From: Virgisporangium aurantiacum
GTDB taxonomy: Bacteria; Actinomycetota; Actinomycetes; Mycobacteriales; Micromonosporaceae
Assembly: GCF_016863635.1 (NCBI RefSeq)
Contig: NZ_BOPG01000033.1
Coordinates: forward strand, 248,001-312,000
Reading direction: 5' to 3'
DNA: 64,000 nucleotides
Shown here: positions 57,350-64,000 of the stretch, in pieces
Numbering within the stretch: the stretch's first letter is position 1
Layout of the letters: every line of letters begins with the position of its first letter
Position numbers and translations under genes: made by a program
Notes under the pieces: model-generated
What the model was told of the DNA's origin: nothing
Databases searched by the model: none
Seen by the model: only the letters and a program-made list of their open reading frames with translations

Positions 57350-58380
57350 AGAAGGTCCTCACCGCCTCGTTAGCCGCGTTGCTCGCGGTCAGCCTGGCCG
57401 CCTGCGCCGAAGACGGTGACAGCGACACCGGTACCGGCGAAACCACCAACGGCATCAAGTCCGGCCTGAAGATCGCCTTCCTGCCCAAGCAGGTCAACAA
57501 CCCGTACTTCACCTCCGCCGGCACGGGCGGCAAGAACGCCGTCACCGAGTTCAAGGGCACCTACAGCGAGACCGGCCCGTCGGAAGCGTCGGCGTCGTCC
57601 CAGGTGAGCTACATCAACACGCTGTCGCAGCAGGACACCGACGTGATCGTGGTGTCGGCCAACGACAAGGACGCCATCTGCGGCGCGCTCTCCGAGGCGA
57701 AGTCGGGCGGCACGAAGATCGTCACCTACGACTCCGACACCAAGCCCGAGTGCCGCGACGTCTTCGTGAACCAGGCCACCGCAGACGGCATCGCCAAGTC
57801 GCAGATCAAGCTGATCTCCGACGCGGTCGGCCCGGCCGGCGGGAAGATCGCGATCCTCTCGGCGACGGCGAACGCCACGAACCAGAACACCTGGATCGAG
57901 AAGATGAAGGCCGAACTGGCGAAGCCCGAGTACAGCAAGCTCCAACTCGTGGCGACCGTCTACGGCGACGACAAGGACGAGAAGTCGTTCCAGGAGGCGC
58001 AGGGCCTGCTCGCCAAGTACCCGGACCTGAAGGGCATCATCTCGCCGACCACCGTCGGCGTGGCCGCGGCGGCCCGGTACCTGAGCGGCTCGACGTACAA
58101 GGGCAAGGTGGCGCTGACCGGTCTCGGCACGCCGAACCAGATGCGCGCGTTCGTGAAGGACGGCACCTGCAAGGCGTTCGCGCTGTGGAACCCGGAGGAG
58201 CTGGGTTACCTGGCCGCGTACGCGGCGGGCGCGCTGGCGTCGGGCACGATCAGCGGCAAGCAGGGCGACAAGTTCACCGCCGGCAAGCTCGGTGAGTTCA
58301 CCGTCGGCGCCAACGGCGAGGTGCTCCTCGGCGACCCGACCACCTTCGACGCGTCGAACATCGACAAGTTCAACTTCTAG
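57346..58380 (+). CDS. rhaS: Rhamnose-binding lipoprotein (RhaS-like)
   Basis: 344 residues. The lipobox LAAC (Cys about 20) follows a short signal peptide. The mature part is a type-1 periplasmic-binding fold ('KIAFLPKQVNNPYFTSAGTGGKNAVTEFKG', 'DTDVIVVSANDKDAICGALSEAKSGGTKIVTYDSD'). 'LPKQxxNPYF' is characteristic of rhamnose-type receptors. ATG overlaps the permease stop; the mutarotase follows 7 bases later. Confidence 0.92.
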   Translation: MKKVLTASLAALLAVSLAACAEDGDSDTGTGETTNGIKSGLKIAFLPKQVNNPYFTSAGTGGKNAVTEFKGTYSETGPSEASASSQVSYINTLSQQDTDVIVVSANDKDAICGALSEAKSGGTKIVTYDSDTKPECRDVFVNQATADGIAKSQIKLISDAVGPAGGKIAILSATANATNQNTWIEKMKAELAKPEYSKLQLVATVYGDDKDEKSFQEAQGLLAKYPDLKGIISPTTVGVAAAARYLSGSTYKGKVALTGLGTPNQMRAFVKDGTCKAFALWNPEELGYLAAYAAGALASGTISGKQGDKFTAGKLGEFTVGANGEVLLGDPTTFDASNIDKFNF

Positions 58381-58387
58381 GTAACCA

Positions 58388-58735
58388 ATGAAACGCGTCT
58401 GCTTCACGCTGCAGGTCCGGCCCGACCGCCTGGACGAATACCGTCGACGGCACGCGGCGGTCTGGCCGGACATGCTGCGCGCGTTGCGCGACGCGGGCTG
58501 GCACGACTACTCACTTTTCCTGCGCGACGACGGGCTCCTCGTCGGGTACCTGCTGACCGAAGACCTGGCCGCCGCACAGGCGGCCATGGACGCCACCGAC
58601 GTGAACAGCCGGTGGCAGGCCCAGATGGCCGAGTTCTTCGAGGGTCTGGACGACGGCCGTCCGGACCTGGGTTTCCAGGTACTCGACGAGGTGTTCAACC
58701 TGGACGATCAGTTGGAGGCGATCGATGACTCCTGA
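58388..58735 (+). CDS. rhaM: L-rhamnose mutarotase
   Basis: 115 residues. 'KRVCFTLQVRPDRLDEYRRRHAAVWPDMLRALRDAGWHDYSLFL' and 'NSRWQAQMAEFFE' match RhaM, with the catalytic His in RRRHAAVWP and Tyr in the first block. It interconverts alpha and beta L-rhamnose so that the isomerase gets its preferred form. It overlaps the isomerase gene by 11 bases. Confidence 0.95.
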   Translation: MKRVCFTLQVRPDRLDEYRRRHAAVWPDMLRALRDAGWHDYSLFLRDDGLLVGYLLTEDLAAAQAAMDATDVNSRWQAQMAEFFEGLDDGRPDLGFQVLDEVFNLDDQLEAIDDS

Positions 58736-59897
58736 GACCCGCACACGGGTGCTGGATGCATTGCGGCGGCAGCACATCGAACTACCGTCGTGGGCGTTCG
58801 GCAACTCCGGCACGCGGTTCAAGGTCTTCCCCCAGGAGGGCGTGCCACGCACCCCGCAGGAGAAGATCGCCGACGCGGCGACGGTGCACCGCTTCACCGG
58901 TGTGGCGCCCAGCGTCGCGCTGCACATCCCCTGGGACAAGGTCGACGACTACGCGGCGTTGTCGGCGTACGCCGCGTCGGAGGGCGTGCAACTGGGCGCC
59001 ATCAACTCGAACGTGTTCCAGGACAACGACTACAAGCTCGGCAGCGTCACCAACCCCGACGCGGGCGTGCGCCGCAAGGCGACCGACCACCTGCTGGAGT
59101 GTGTGTCCATCATGGACGCCACCGGGTCGCGCGACCTGAAACTGTGGTTCTCCGACGGCACCAACTACCCGGGCCAGGACTCGATCCGCGGCCGCCAGGA
59201 CCGCCTGGCCGCCGCGTTGTCGGAGGTCTACGACCGGCTCGGCGACGAGCAGCGGATGCTGTTGGAGTACAAGCTGTTCGAGCCGGCGTTCTACACCACC
59301 GACGTGCCCGACTGGGGCACGGCGTATGCGCACTGCCTGCGGCTGGGCGGGAAGGCGCAGGTGGTGATCGACACCGGTCACCACGCACCCGGCACGAACA
59401 TCGAGTTCATCGTGGCGTTCCTGCTGCGCGAGGGGAAGCTCGGCGCGTTCGACTTCAACTCCCGCTTCTACGCCGACGACGACCTGATGGTGGGCGCGGC
59501 CGACCCGTTCCAGCTGTTCCGCATCATGTTCGAGATCGTCTCGGCGGGCGCGCTCGACCCCGACTACGGGATCGCGTTCATGCTCGACCAGTGCCACAAC
59601 ATCGAGGCGAAGATCCCGGCCGTGATCCGCTCGGTGATGAACGTGCAGGAGGCGACGGCGAAGGCGCTGCTGGTCGACGTCGAAGCGCTTGCGGACGCCC
59701 AGGCGGCCGGCGAGGTCCTCGACGCCAACGCGGTGCTGATGGACGCGTACAACACCGACGTGCGTCCCCTGCTGCGGGACCTGCGCGAGGACATGGGCCT
59801 GGACCCCGAACCCCTGAAGGCGTACGCCAGGTCGGGCTACGCCGAGAAGGTCAAGGCCGACCGGGTCGGCGGCGAGCAGGCCGGTTGGGGCGCCTAA
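58725..59897 (+). CDS. rhaI: L-rhamnose isomerase, actinobacterial/Pseudomonas type
   Basis: 390 residues. TIM-barrel metal ligands lie in 'LEYKLFEPAFYTTDV' (Glu), 'VVIDTGHHAPGTNIEFIVAFLL' (Asp, His) and 'FDFNSRFYADDDLMVGAADPF' (Asp). This is the short RhaI form, distinct from E. coli RhaA. It converts L-rhamnose to L-rhamnulose. It is the last gene of the operon: no rhamnulose kinase, aldolase or aldolase/dehydrogenase follows, and the next gene is on the other strand, so the pathway must be completed elsewhere. Confidence 0.93.
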   Translation: MTPETRTRVLDALRRQHIELPSWAFGNSGTRFKVFPQEGVPRTPQEKIADAATVHRFTGVAPSVALHIPWDKVDDYAALSAYAASEGVQLGAINSNVFQDNDYKLGSVTNPDAGVRRKATDHLLECVSIMDATGSRDLKLWFSDGTNYPGQDSIRGRQDRLAAALSEVYDRLGDEQRMLLEYKLFEPAFYTTDVPDWGTAYAHCLRLGGKAQVVIDTGHHAPGTNIEFIVAFLLREGKLGAFDFNSRFYADDDLMVGAADPFQLFRIMFEIVSAGALDPDYGIAFMLDQCHNIEAKIPAVIRSVMNVQEATAKALLVDVEALADAQAAGEVLDANAVLMDAYNTDVRPLLRDLREDMGLDPEPLKAYARSGYAEKVKADRVGGEQAGWGA

Positions 59898-60775
59898 AGA
59901 TCCTTCTCGAAGAAGTGGTGGCCGTAGACCTCGTCGTTGAAGCGGTCGACCTCGCGGTAGCCCGAGGTGCGGTACATCCGGATCGCCTCGGGCAGCGCCC
60001 GGTTCGTCTCCAGATGGACCTTCGTGTGGCCGCGCTCCCGCGCGGTCCCCTCGAGTTCGCGCAACAGGCGACGGCCGAGACCGAGCCCGCGGACCGTGCG
60101 TGACACCCACATCCGCTTGATGTACGCGGGCTCGCCGGGGTGGAACAGCAGCGCGCCGCAGCCGACCGGCTCGTCGGCGAGCGTGGCCACCAGGAGCAGG
60201 CCGTTCGGCGGGCGCAGGTCGGCTTCGCCGGTGGCGCTCGCCGCGGGGTCGAACCCCTCCTCGAACCGCTCGGCCAGCTCCGCGTAGTAGGAGCCCAGGC
60301 AGAACCGGGCGTGCGGGTGGCCCGGGTCGACGACGCCGACCCGCACCGTCGACGCGATCAGCAGCCGCTCGACCTCGCCCATCGCGGCGACCAGGCGGTC
60401 GCGCTCGGCCGGGCTCAGGCCGCCGAGCATGTCGGCGGCCATCGTGTCGGAGCGCCGGTCGAGCTCCGCGCGTTCGGCGCGGCCCTCGTCGGTGAGCCGG
60501 GCGGTGCGGACGCGCGCGTCGGCGGCGCTGTTCTCGACCCGCACCAGCCCGTCGTCGGCCAGCGCGCGCAGGAGGCGGCTCAGGTACCCGGAGTCGAGCC
60601 CGAGGCGGGCCCGCAGGGTACGGATGTCGACACCGTCGGTGCCGATCTCCCACAGCACCCGGGCCTGGCCGAGCGGCCGGTCGAGGGCCAGGAAGTGGTC
60701 GTCGAGGGCACCCACCCGCTGGGTGACCGTGCGGTTGAACCGGCGCACCCGCGTCACCGCTTCTTGTGAATCCAT
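59894..60775 (-). CDS. MarR-GNAT fusion: regulator plus N-acetyltransferase
   Basis: 293 residues. Residues 1-140 are a MarR winged helix ('LGQARVLWEIGTDGVDIRTLRARLGLDSGYLSRLLRALADDGLVRVENSAADARVRTARLTDEGRAE'). Residues about 150-293 are a GNAT domain with the acetyl-CoA loop 'SRTVRGLGLGRRLLRELEGTARERG' and 'NRALPEAIRMYRTSGYREVDRF'. Such fusions are widespread in actinomycetes; the acceptor is unknown. A perfect palindrome starts two bases before the ATG, so self-repression is likely. Confidence 0.92.
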   Translation of the reverse strand: MDSQEAVTRVRRFNRTVTQRVGALDDHFLALDRPLGQARVLWEIGTDGVDIRTLRARLGLDSGYLSRLLRALADDGLVRVENSAADARVRTARLTDEGRAERAELDRRSDTMAADMLGGLSPAERDRLVAAMGEVERLLIASTVRVGVVDPGHPHARFCLGSYYAELAERFEEGFDPAASATGEADLRPPNGLLLVATLADEPVGCGALLFHPGEPAYIKRMWVSRTVRGLGLGRRLLRELEGTARERGHTKVHLETNRALPEAIRMYRTSGYREVDRFNDEVYGHHFFEKDL

Positions 60776-60776
60776 T

Positions 60777-60794
60777 CTCTGACTTTAGTCAGAG
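60777..60794 (-). promoter_or_regulatory. 18-bp palindromic operator at the MarR-GNAT start
   Basis: CTCTGACTTTAGTCAGAG has perfect 8-bp arms around TT. It abuts the MarR-GNAT start and contains the stop codon of the upstream MerR gene. MarR proteins usually bind such sites to repress their own gene. Confidence 0.65.
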
Positions 60795-61429
60795 GAATCC
60801 GTCCTGTCATGGAACAGCCGGTCCGAAACGCTCTCCTGGGCGAGCCGGCGCAGGCCGGCGAGCAGCGCGTCGCCGAGGATCGTGCCGACCACCGCCCGGT
60901 AGACGACCGTCTCCGGGTCCGCGGCCTGCACCAACTGGAGATCGAGTTCGGCGATCCGCTCGACGGCCGCCGCGTACTCGTCGATCATCTCGACCTGCTT
61001 GGCGTTGTCGAGCCGACGCAGCGCCGCGATCACCTCGGCGACCCGCCGCCGGGCCGGCGCCTCCTCCGACACCAGCCAGCCGCGCCGGCGCAGCAGGTCG
61101 TCGACCTCCAGTTCGGCGGTCGCGACGTCGCCGGTGGCCGGCGGCTCGGGACCGCCGGCGGGTGCCGACTTCAGGGCCCGGCCGAGCGCGTGGTGCAGGT
61201 CGGGGTCGGGCCGGTCGAGGTCGGCGAACAGGTCGCGGATCGCGGCGACCGGCAGCCGCCCGACGTCGATCAGCACCCGCACCAGGCGCAGCCGCTGGAG
61301 GTGCCGCTCGTCGTATCTGGCCTGGTTGGCGCGGATCGACTCGCCGGGTGGAAGGAGCCCCTCCCGCAGGTAGTACTTGATCGTCGGCACCGGGACGCCG
61401 CTCCGCTCGCTCAACTCCGCGATCCGCAC
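60785..61429 (-). CDS. MerR-family regulator
   Basis: 214 residues from a GTG start. 'RIAELSERSGVPVPTIKYYLREGLLPPGESIRANQARYDERHLQRLRLVRVLIDVGRLPVAAIRDLFADL' is a MerR winged helix of the type that reads 'TIKYYLREGLLPPG'. The C-terminal half is helical without a recognised ligand domain. It is divergent from a membrane protein gene, and the gap is packed with GCTATC repeats that it may bind. Confidence 0.88.
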   Translation of the reverse strand: MRIAELSERSGVPVPTIKYYLREGLLPPGESIRANQARYDERHLQRLRLVRVLIDVGRLPVAAIRDLFADLDRPDPDLHHALGRALKSAPAGGPEPPATGDVATAELEVDDLLRRRGWLVSEEAPARRRVAEVIAALRRLDNAKQVEMIDEYAAAVERIAELDLQLVQAADPETVVYRAVVGTILGDALLAGLRRLAQESVSDRLFHDRTDSSD

Positions 61430-61451
61430 CCTTGACCCCCTCGCGTGTTCG

Positions 61452-61494
61452 ATGGATAGTGTAGCTATCGATAGCGGATAGCACCGCTATCCAT
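61452..61494. promoter_or_regulatory. Nested GATAGC/GCTATC operators in the MerR divergent gap
   Basis: ATGGATAG (61452-61459) pairs with CTATCCAT (61487-61494). Inside lie the palindrome GCTATCGATAGC (61464-61475) and GGATAGC-acc-GCTATCC (61476-61492). Five GATAGC-type half-sites fit in 43 bases. Confidence 0.65.
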
Positions 61495-61508
61495 TCTTGG
61501 GAGGGATC

Positions 61509-62498
61509 ATGAACGCGCCCCGACTGCACCGGCCGCTCGCGGTCACCGCCGTGGCCATGGCGGGACTCGCCGCCGTCGCGGCCGCCGGGATCGTCGTCGA
61601 CGACCGGGTCCTGCTCGGCGTCCCGATCTGGCTCAAGCCGTTCAAGTTCGCGATCTCCCTGGTCGTCTACACCGGAACGCTGGCGTACCTGATCGGCTCG
61701 CTGCAGGACGGCTCGCTGCGGGGCGGCTCGCAGCAGGACGGCTCGCTGCGGGGGAGGCCCGCCCGGCACGCCGGCTGGCTCGGCAACGTGATCGTCGCGG
61801 CCTCGTTCGTCGAGATGGCGGTCATCGTCGGGCAGGTGGTCCGGGGTCGGCGCAGCCACTTCAACGTCGAGACGCCGCTCGACAGCGCGCTGTGGGGCGT
61901 CATGGCCGTCACGATCCTGATGCTGTGGATCGCCACCGCGCTCATCGGCGTCGTCCTGCTCCGCCACTACCAGGGCGACCGGCCGACCGTGCTCGCCGTG
62001 CGCTACGGCCTGCTCATCTCGCTCGCCGGCATGGCCATCGGGTTCCTGATGACGCAGCCGACCGCGGAGCAGCAGGCCGGATTCGCCGACGGCCCGCCCA
62101 CCCTCGTGGGTTCGCACAGCGTCGGTGTGGCGGAGGGCGGCCCCGGCCTGCCGCTGGTCAACTGGAGCACCACCGGCGGCGACCTGCGCGTCGCGCACTT
62201 CATCGGGCTGCACGCCCTGCAGGCCCTGCCGCTGCTGGCGTTCGGGCTCGCGCGGGCCGCGCGGCGCTGGCCGGTGCTGCGTCCCGACCGGGTACGCAAC
62301 CGCCTGGTCGGGCTCGGTGCCGTCGGCATGGCCGGCATCACCGCGCTCACCACCTGGCAGGCCCTGCGCGGCCAGCCCGTCGCGTCCCCCGACACGCTCA
62401 CGCTGGGCTCCGCCGGCCTCCTCGCCGCCGGGCTCGCGGTGGGCGCGGCGGTCGCGCTCCGCCGTCCCGTTGTTCGTGACGCGGTGCGCGTCGGATGA
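61509..62498 (+). CDS. Multi-pass membrane protein of unknown function
   Basis: 329 residues, ATG 61509 behind GGGAGGGATC. About eight membrane helices are predicted. I do not recognise the family. A cytoplasmic or outer loop near residues 62-80 is a tandem duplication (LQDGSLRGGS-QQDGSLRGRP, about 30 bp per copy). Conserved-looking stretches are 'GVPIWLKPFKFAISLVVYTGTLAYLIG' and 'DLRVAHFIGLHALQALPLLAFGLARAA'. It is divergent from the MerR gene and overlaps the ABA4-like gene, so the three may form one response unit. Confidence 0.75.
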   Translation: MNAPRLHRPLAVTAVAMAGLAAVAAAGIVVDDRVLLGVPIWLKPFKFAISLVVYTGTLAYLIGSLQDGSLRGGSQQDGSLRGRPARHAGWLGNVIVAASFVEMAVIVGQVVRGRRSHFNVETPLDSALWGVMAVTILMLWIATALIGVVLLRHYQGDRPTVLAVRYGLLISLAGMAIGFLMTQPTAEQQAGFADGPPTLVGSHSVGVAEGGPGLPLVNWSTTGGDLRVAHFIGLHALQALPLLAFGLARAARRWPVLRPDRVRNRLVGLGAVGMAGITALTTWQALRGQPVASPDTLTLGSAGLLAAGLAVGAAVALRRPVVRDAVRVG

Positions 62499-62917
62499 CC
62501 GAGTTGGCGTTCAACCTGGCCTTCCCGTTGGCTGTGCCGTTCTGGGCGCTGATGATCGTTGCCCCGCACTGGCGCTGGACCCGGACGATCGTCAGCTCGC
62601 CGCTGATCGTGCTGGCGCCGCTCGTGGCGTACCTGTTCGCGGTGATCCCGATCTTTCCGGAGTTCGCCGCCGAGATGGTCAATCCGAGCTTCGACGGCGT
62701 GCGCGAGATCGTGAGCACCGCCGACGGGACGGCGTTGGTGTGGGCACACCTCACCGCGTTCGACCTGTTCGTCGGGCGGTGGATGTACCTCGACAGCCGG
62801 GAGCGGGGGATTCCGGCCCTGGTGATGGCGCCGCTGCTCGTCCTGACGATCCTGCTCGCGCCGTTCGGGCTGACTATCTACCTGGCGCTGCGTACCCGGT
62901 GGGCGGCGCCGGCATGA
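62495..62917 (+). CDS. ABA4-like membrane protein
   Basis: 140 residues with four membrane helices. 'FPLAVPFWALMIVAPHWRWTRTIVSSPLIVLAPLVAYLFAV' and 'TALVWAHLTAFDLFVGRWMYLDSRERGIPALVMAPLLVLTILLAPFGLTIYL' match the ABA4 family, named for a plant protein needed for neoxanthin and abscisic acid synthesis. The bacterial role is unknown. ATG overlaps the upstream stop (ATGA). Confidence 0.85.
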   Translation: MTELAFNLAFPLAVPFWALMIVAPHWRWTRTIVSSPLIVLAPLVAYLFAVIPIFPEFAAEMVNPSFDGVREIVSTADGTALVWAHLTAFDLFVGRWMYLDSRERGIPALVMAPLLVLTILLAPFGLTIYLALRTRWAAPA

Positions 62918-62930
62918 AAAGCTGGGACCC

Positions 62931-63695
62931 ATGCGCATCACCTGGTGGGGACACGCCACCGTCGCCATCGACGACGGGGGTACCACCGTCCTCACCGATC
63001 CGGTGCTGCGGAGCCGGTTCGCGCACCTGTACCGGAGACGGGGCCCGGCACCGCGGCTGCCCGCCCCGAACGCGGTCGTCATCTCGCACCTGCACGCCGA
63101 TCACTGTGACCTGGGCTCGTTGCGCGGGCTGCCGGCGTCCACCGCTCTGGTCGTGCCGAAAGGCGCGGGCGCGTTTCTCCACCGCAAGCTCGGCGGCGTC
63201 CGCGAGATCCAGGAGGTCGTCGCCGGCGACGAGGTGACCGTCGGCAGCCTCCGGATAAGCGCGGTGCCGGCGGTGCATCCGGCCGGGCGGTCGCCGGGGT
63301 CGCGGATCCGGGCCGCCGCCGTCGGCTACCTGGTGAAGGGCAAGCGGACGGCCTGGTTCGCCGGCGACACCGACCTCTTCGACGGCATGAGCGGGTTCGG
63401 ACCGGTCGACGTGGCGCTGGTGCCGGTGTGGGGCTGGAGCTGGACGATCGGCCCCGGTCACCTCGGTCCGGCGGAGGCCGCCGAGGCGGTGCGGCGGGTA
63501 GCGCCGGGCTGGGCGGTGCCGGTCCACTGGGGCACGCTGTGGCCGGTCGGCTTCGCCCGCGTGCGGCCCGACCGGTTCACCGAACCCGGCCCGGAGTTCG
63601 CCCGGTTCACGGCGGAGAAGGCCCCGGAGGTCCGGGTCCGCGTGCTGCCGCCGGGCTCGAGCCTGCAAGTGGACGACGTGAGGTCGCCCCAGTGA
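62931..63695 (+). CDS. UlaG-like MBL-fold metal-dependent hydrolase
   Basis: 254 residues. 'RITWWGHATVAIDDGGTTVLTDPVL' is the UlaG/ComA-type opening; 'VISHLHADHCDLGSLRGL' gives HxHxDH, 'AWFAGDTDLFDGM' the bridging Asp, 'WAVPVHWGTLWPV' the last His. The family includes L-ascorbate-6-phosphate lactonase and phospholipase-like enzymes. The substrate is not determinable. The downstream gene overlaps its stop. Confidence 0.88.
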   Translation: MRITWWGHATVAIDDGGTTVLTDPVLRSRFAHLYRRRGPAPRLPAPNAVVISHLHADHCDLGSLRGLPASTALVVPKGAGAFLHRKLGGVREIQEVVAGDEVTVGSLRISAVPAVHPAGRSPGSRIRAAAVGYLVKGKRTAWFAGDTDLFDGMSGFGPVDVALVPVWGWSWTIGPGHLGPAEAAEAVRRVAPGWAVPVHWGTLWPVGFARVRPDRFTEPGPEFARFTAEKAPEVRVRVLPPGSSLQVDDVRSPQ

Positions 63696-64000
63696 CCACG
63701 ATCGGCGCCGTTCTGGCGGCCCTGGGGACCACGTTCGCGCTGGTGCTCGTCGGTTCGATCGTGCCGGTCGTGCCGACCGGTGCCGTGGTCAGTGCCACCG
63801 CCGTCGTCGCGCTGCACCGCGACCCGGTCACGCCGGTGCTGGTGATCGCGATCGGCGCGCTCGCCGCCTACCTCGGCGACGGCGTGGTGTTCTCGATCTG
63901 CCGGCGCGGCGGCGAGGCGGTCACCCGGCGGCTGCACCTGTCGGCGAAGCCGGTCAAGGCGGCCGAGGCGGTGCGGGAACGGCTGCGGAAGCGGCCGGTC
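63692..64000 (+). CDS. DedA/VTT-family membrane protein, N-terminal fragment
   Basis: 103 codons from a GTG start in a GTGA overlap; the gene runs off the window. 'GSIVPVVPTGAVVSATAVVAL' and 'IGALAAYLGDGVVFSICRRGGEAV' resemble the re-entrant loop and GD motif of DedA/VTT lipid-scramblase-like proteins. The family assignment rests on this short part. Confidence 0.6.
   Translation, partial: MTTIGAVLAALGTTFALVLVGSIVPVVPTGAVVSATAVVALHRDPVTPVLVIAIGALAAYLGDGVVFSICRRGGEAVTRRLHLSAKPVKAAEAVRERLRKRPV

Noticed and set aside
1..64000. tRNA or rRNA genes and riboswitches
   Set aside because: No convincing cloverleaf, rRNA core or riboswitch core was seen by eye in the short gaps; a covariance-model scan would be decisive.

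Overview
This is about 64 kb of very GC-rich, gene-dense actinobacterial chromosome with no rRNA or tRNA genes seen and no intergenic gap over 300 bases. The codon bias, frequent 4-base ATGA/GTGA gene overlaps, AfsR/SARP-type regulators, Ku, an ECF42-type sigma factor with its DGPF-domain partner, and GATCTTGCAGTTGTG-type intergenic hairpins all fit a filamentous actinomycete. Family Micromonosporaceae is my best guess; that is an inference, not a database result.

Layout. 1-3.8 kb: the 3' end of an NB-ARC-type regulator, then a compact unit of two paralogous Cys-rich mini-proteins, a MauD/TlpA-like thioredoxin, an ABC exporter and a small signal peptidase I. It reads as a system for making, oxidising, exporting and trimming small disulfide peptides, and is the most novel-looking locus here. 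3.8-5.9 kb: a secreted rhamnogalacturonan lyase (PL11-like) behind a strong promoter and a LacI-type operator. 6-18 kb: mixed genes, including Ku, MerR, methyltransferase, metallo-hydrolase, zinc-ribbon membrane protein, poly-gamma-glutamate hydrolase, TetR, a Gfo/Idh/MocA plus sugar-isomerase pair with its own dyad operator, a transglutaminase membrane protein, a GlsB-like protein, and a DUF4386/oxidoreductase pair. 18-25 kb: a NarL-type two-component system, a full-length AfsR-like regulator, a secreted six-repeat beta-sandwich protein and GrpB.

25-31.6 kb: a xylo-oligosaccharide locus. A GH43 enzyme is divergent from a binding protein, two permeases and a LacI regulator; CGAAA-N-TTTCG operators link the parts. 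31.7-39.6 kb: a short Hsp70-like protein, paired palindromic repeats, a diguanylate cyclase with a triplicated active-site segment, an EamA transporter with a repeat tail divergent from a LysR regulator, a DUF5753 regulator, and a lactonase/aldo-keto reductase sugar-oxidation pair. 39.7-40.9 kb: a decayed tnpB insertion with a candidate omega RNA. 41-48.5 kb: ECF42 module, LLM oxidoreductase, TauE/SafE permease, CopC facing an ArsR gene whose promoter is overlaid by two palindromic operators, hydrolase, DHH phosphoesterase and MOSC protein.

48.5-53.6 kb: a second Hsp70-like protein with a repeat-rich linker and membrane tail, then lutABC for L-lactate oxidation. 53.7-59.9 kb: an L-rhamnose operon (ABC importer, mutarotase, isomerase) under two LacI-type operators, but with no kinase, aldolase or regulator gene beside it. 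59.9-64 kb: a MarR-GNAT fusion and a MerR regulator, each with a palindromic operator, then membrane proteins, an ABA4-like protein, a UlaG-like hydrolase and the start of a DedA-like protein.

A theme is plant cell-wall sugar use: pectin lyase, xylosidase and importer, rhamnose uptake, and aldose oxidation, each under its own regulator motif.
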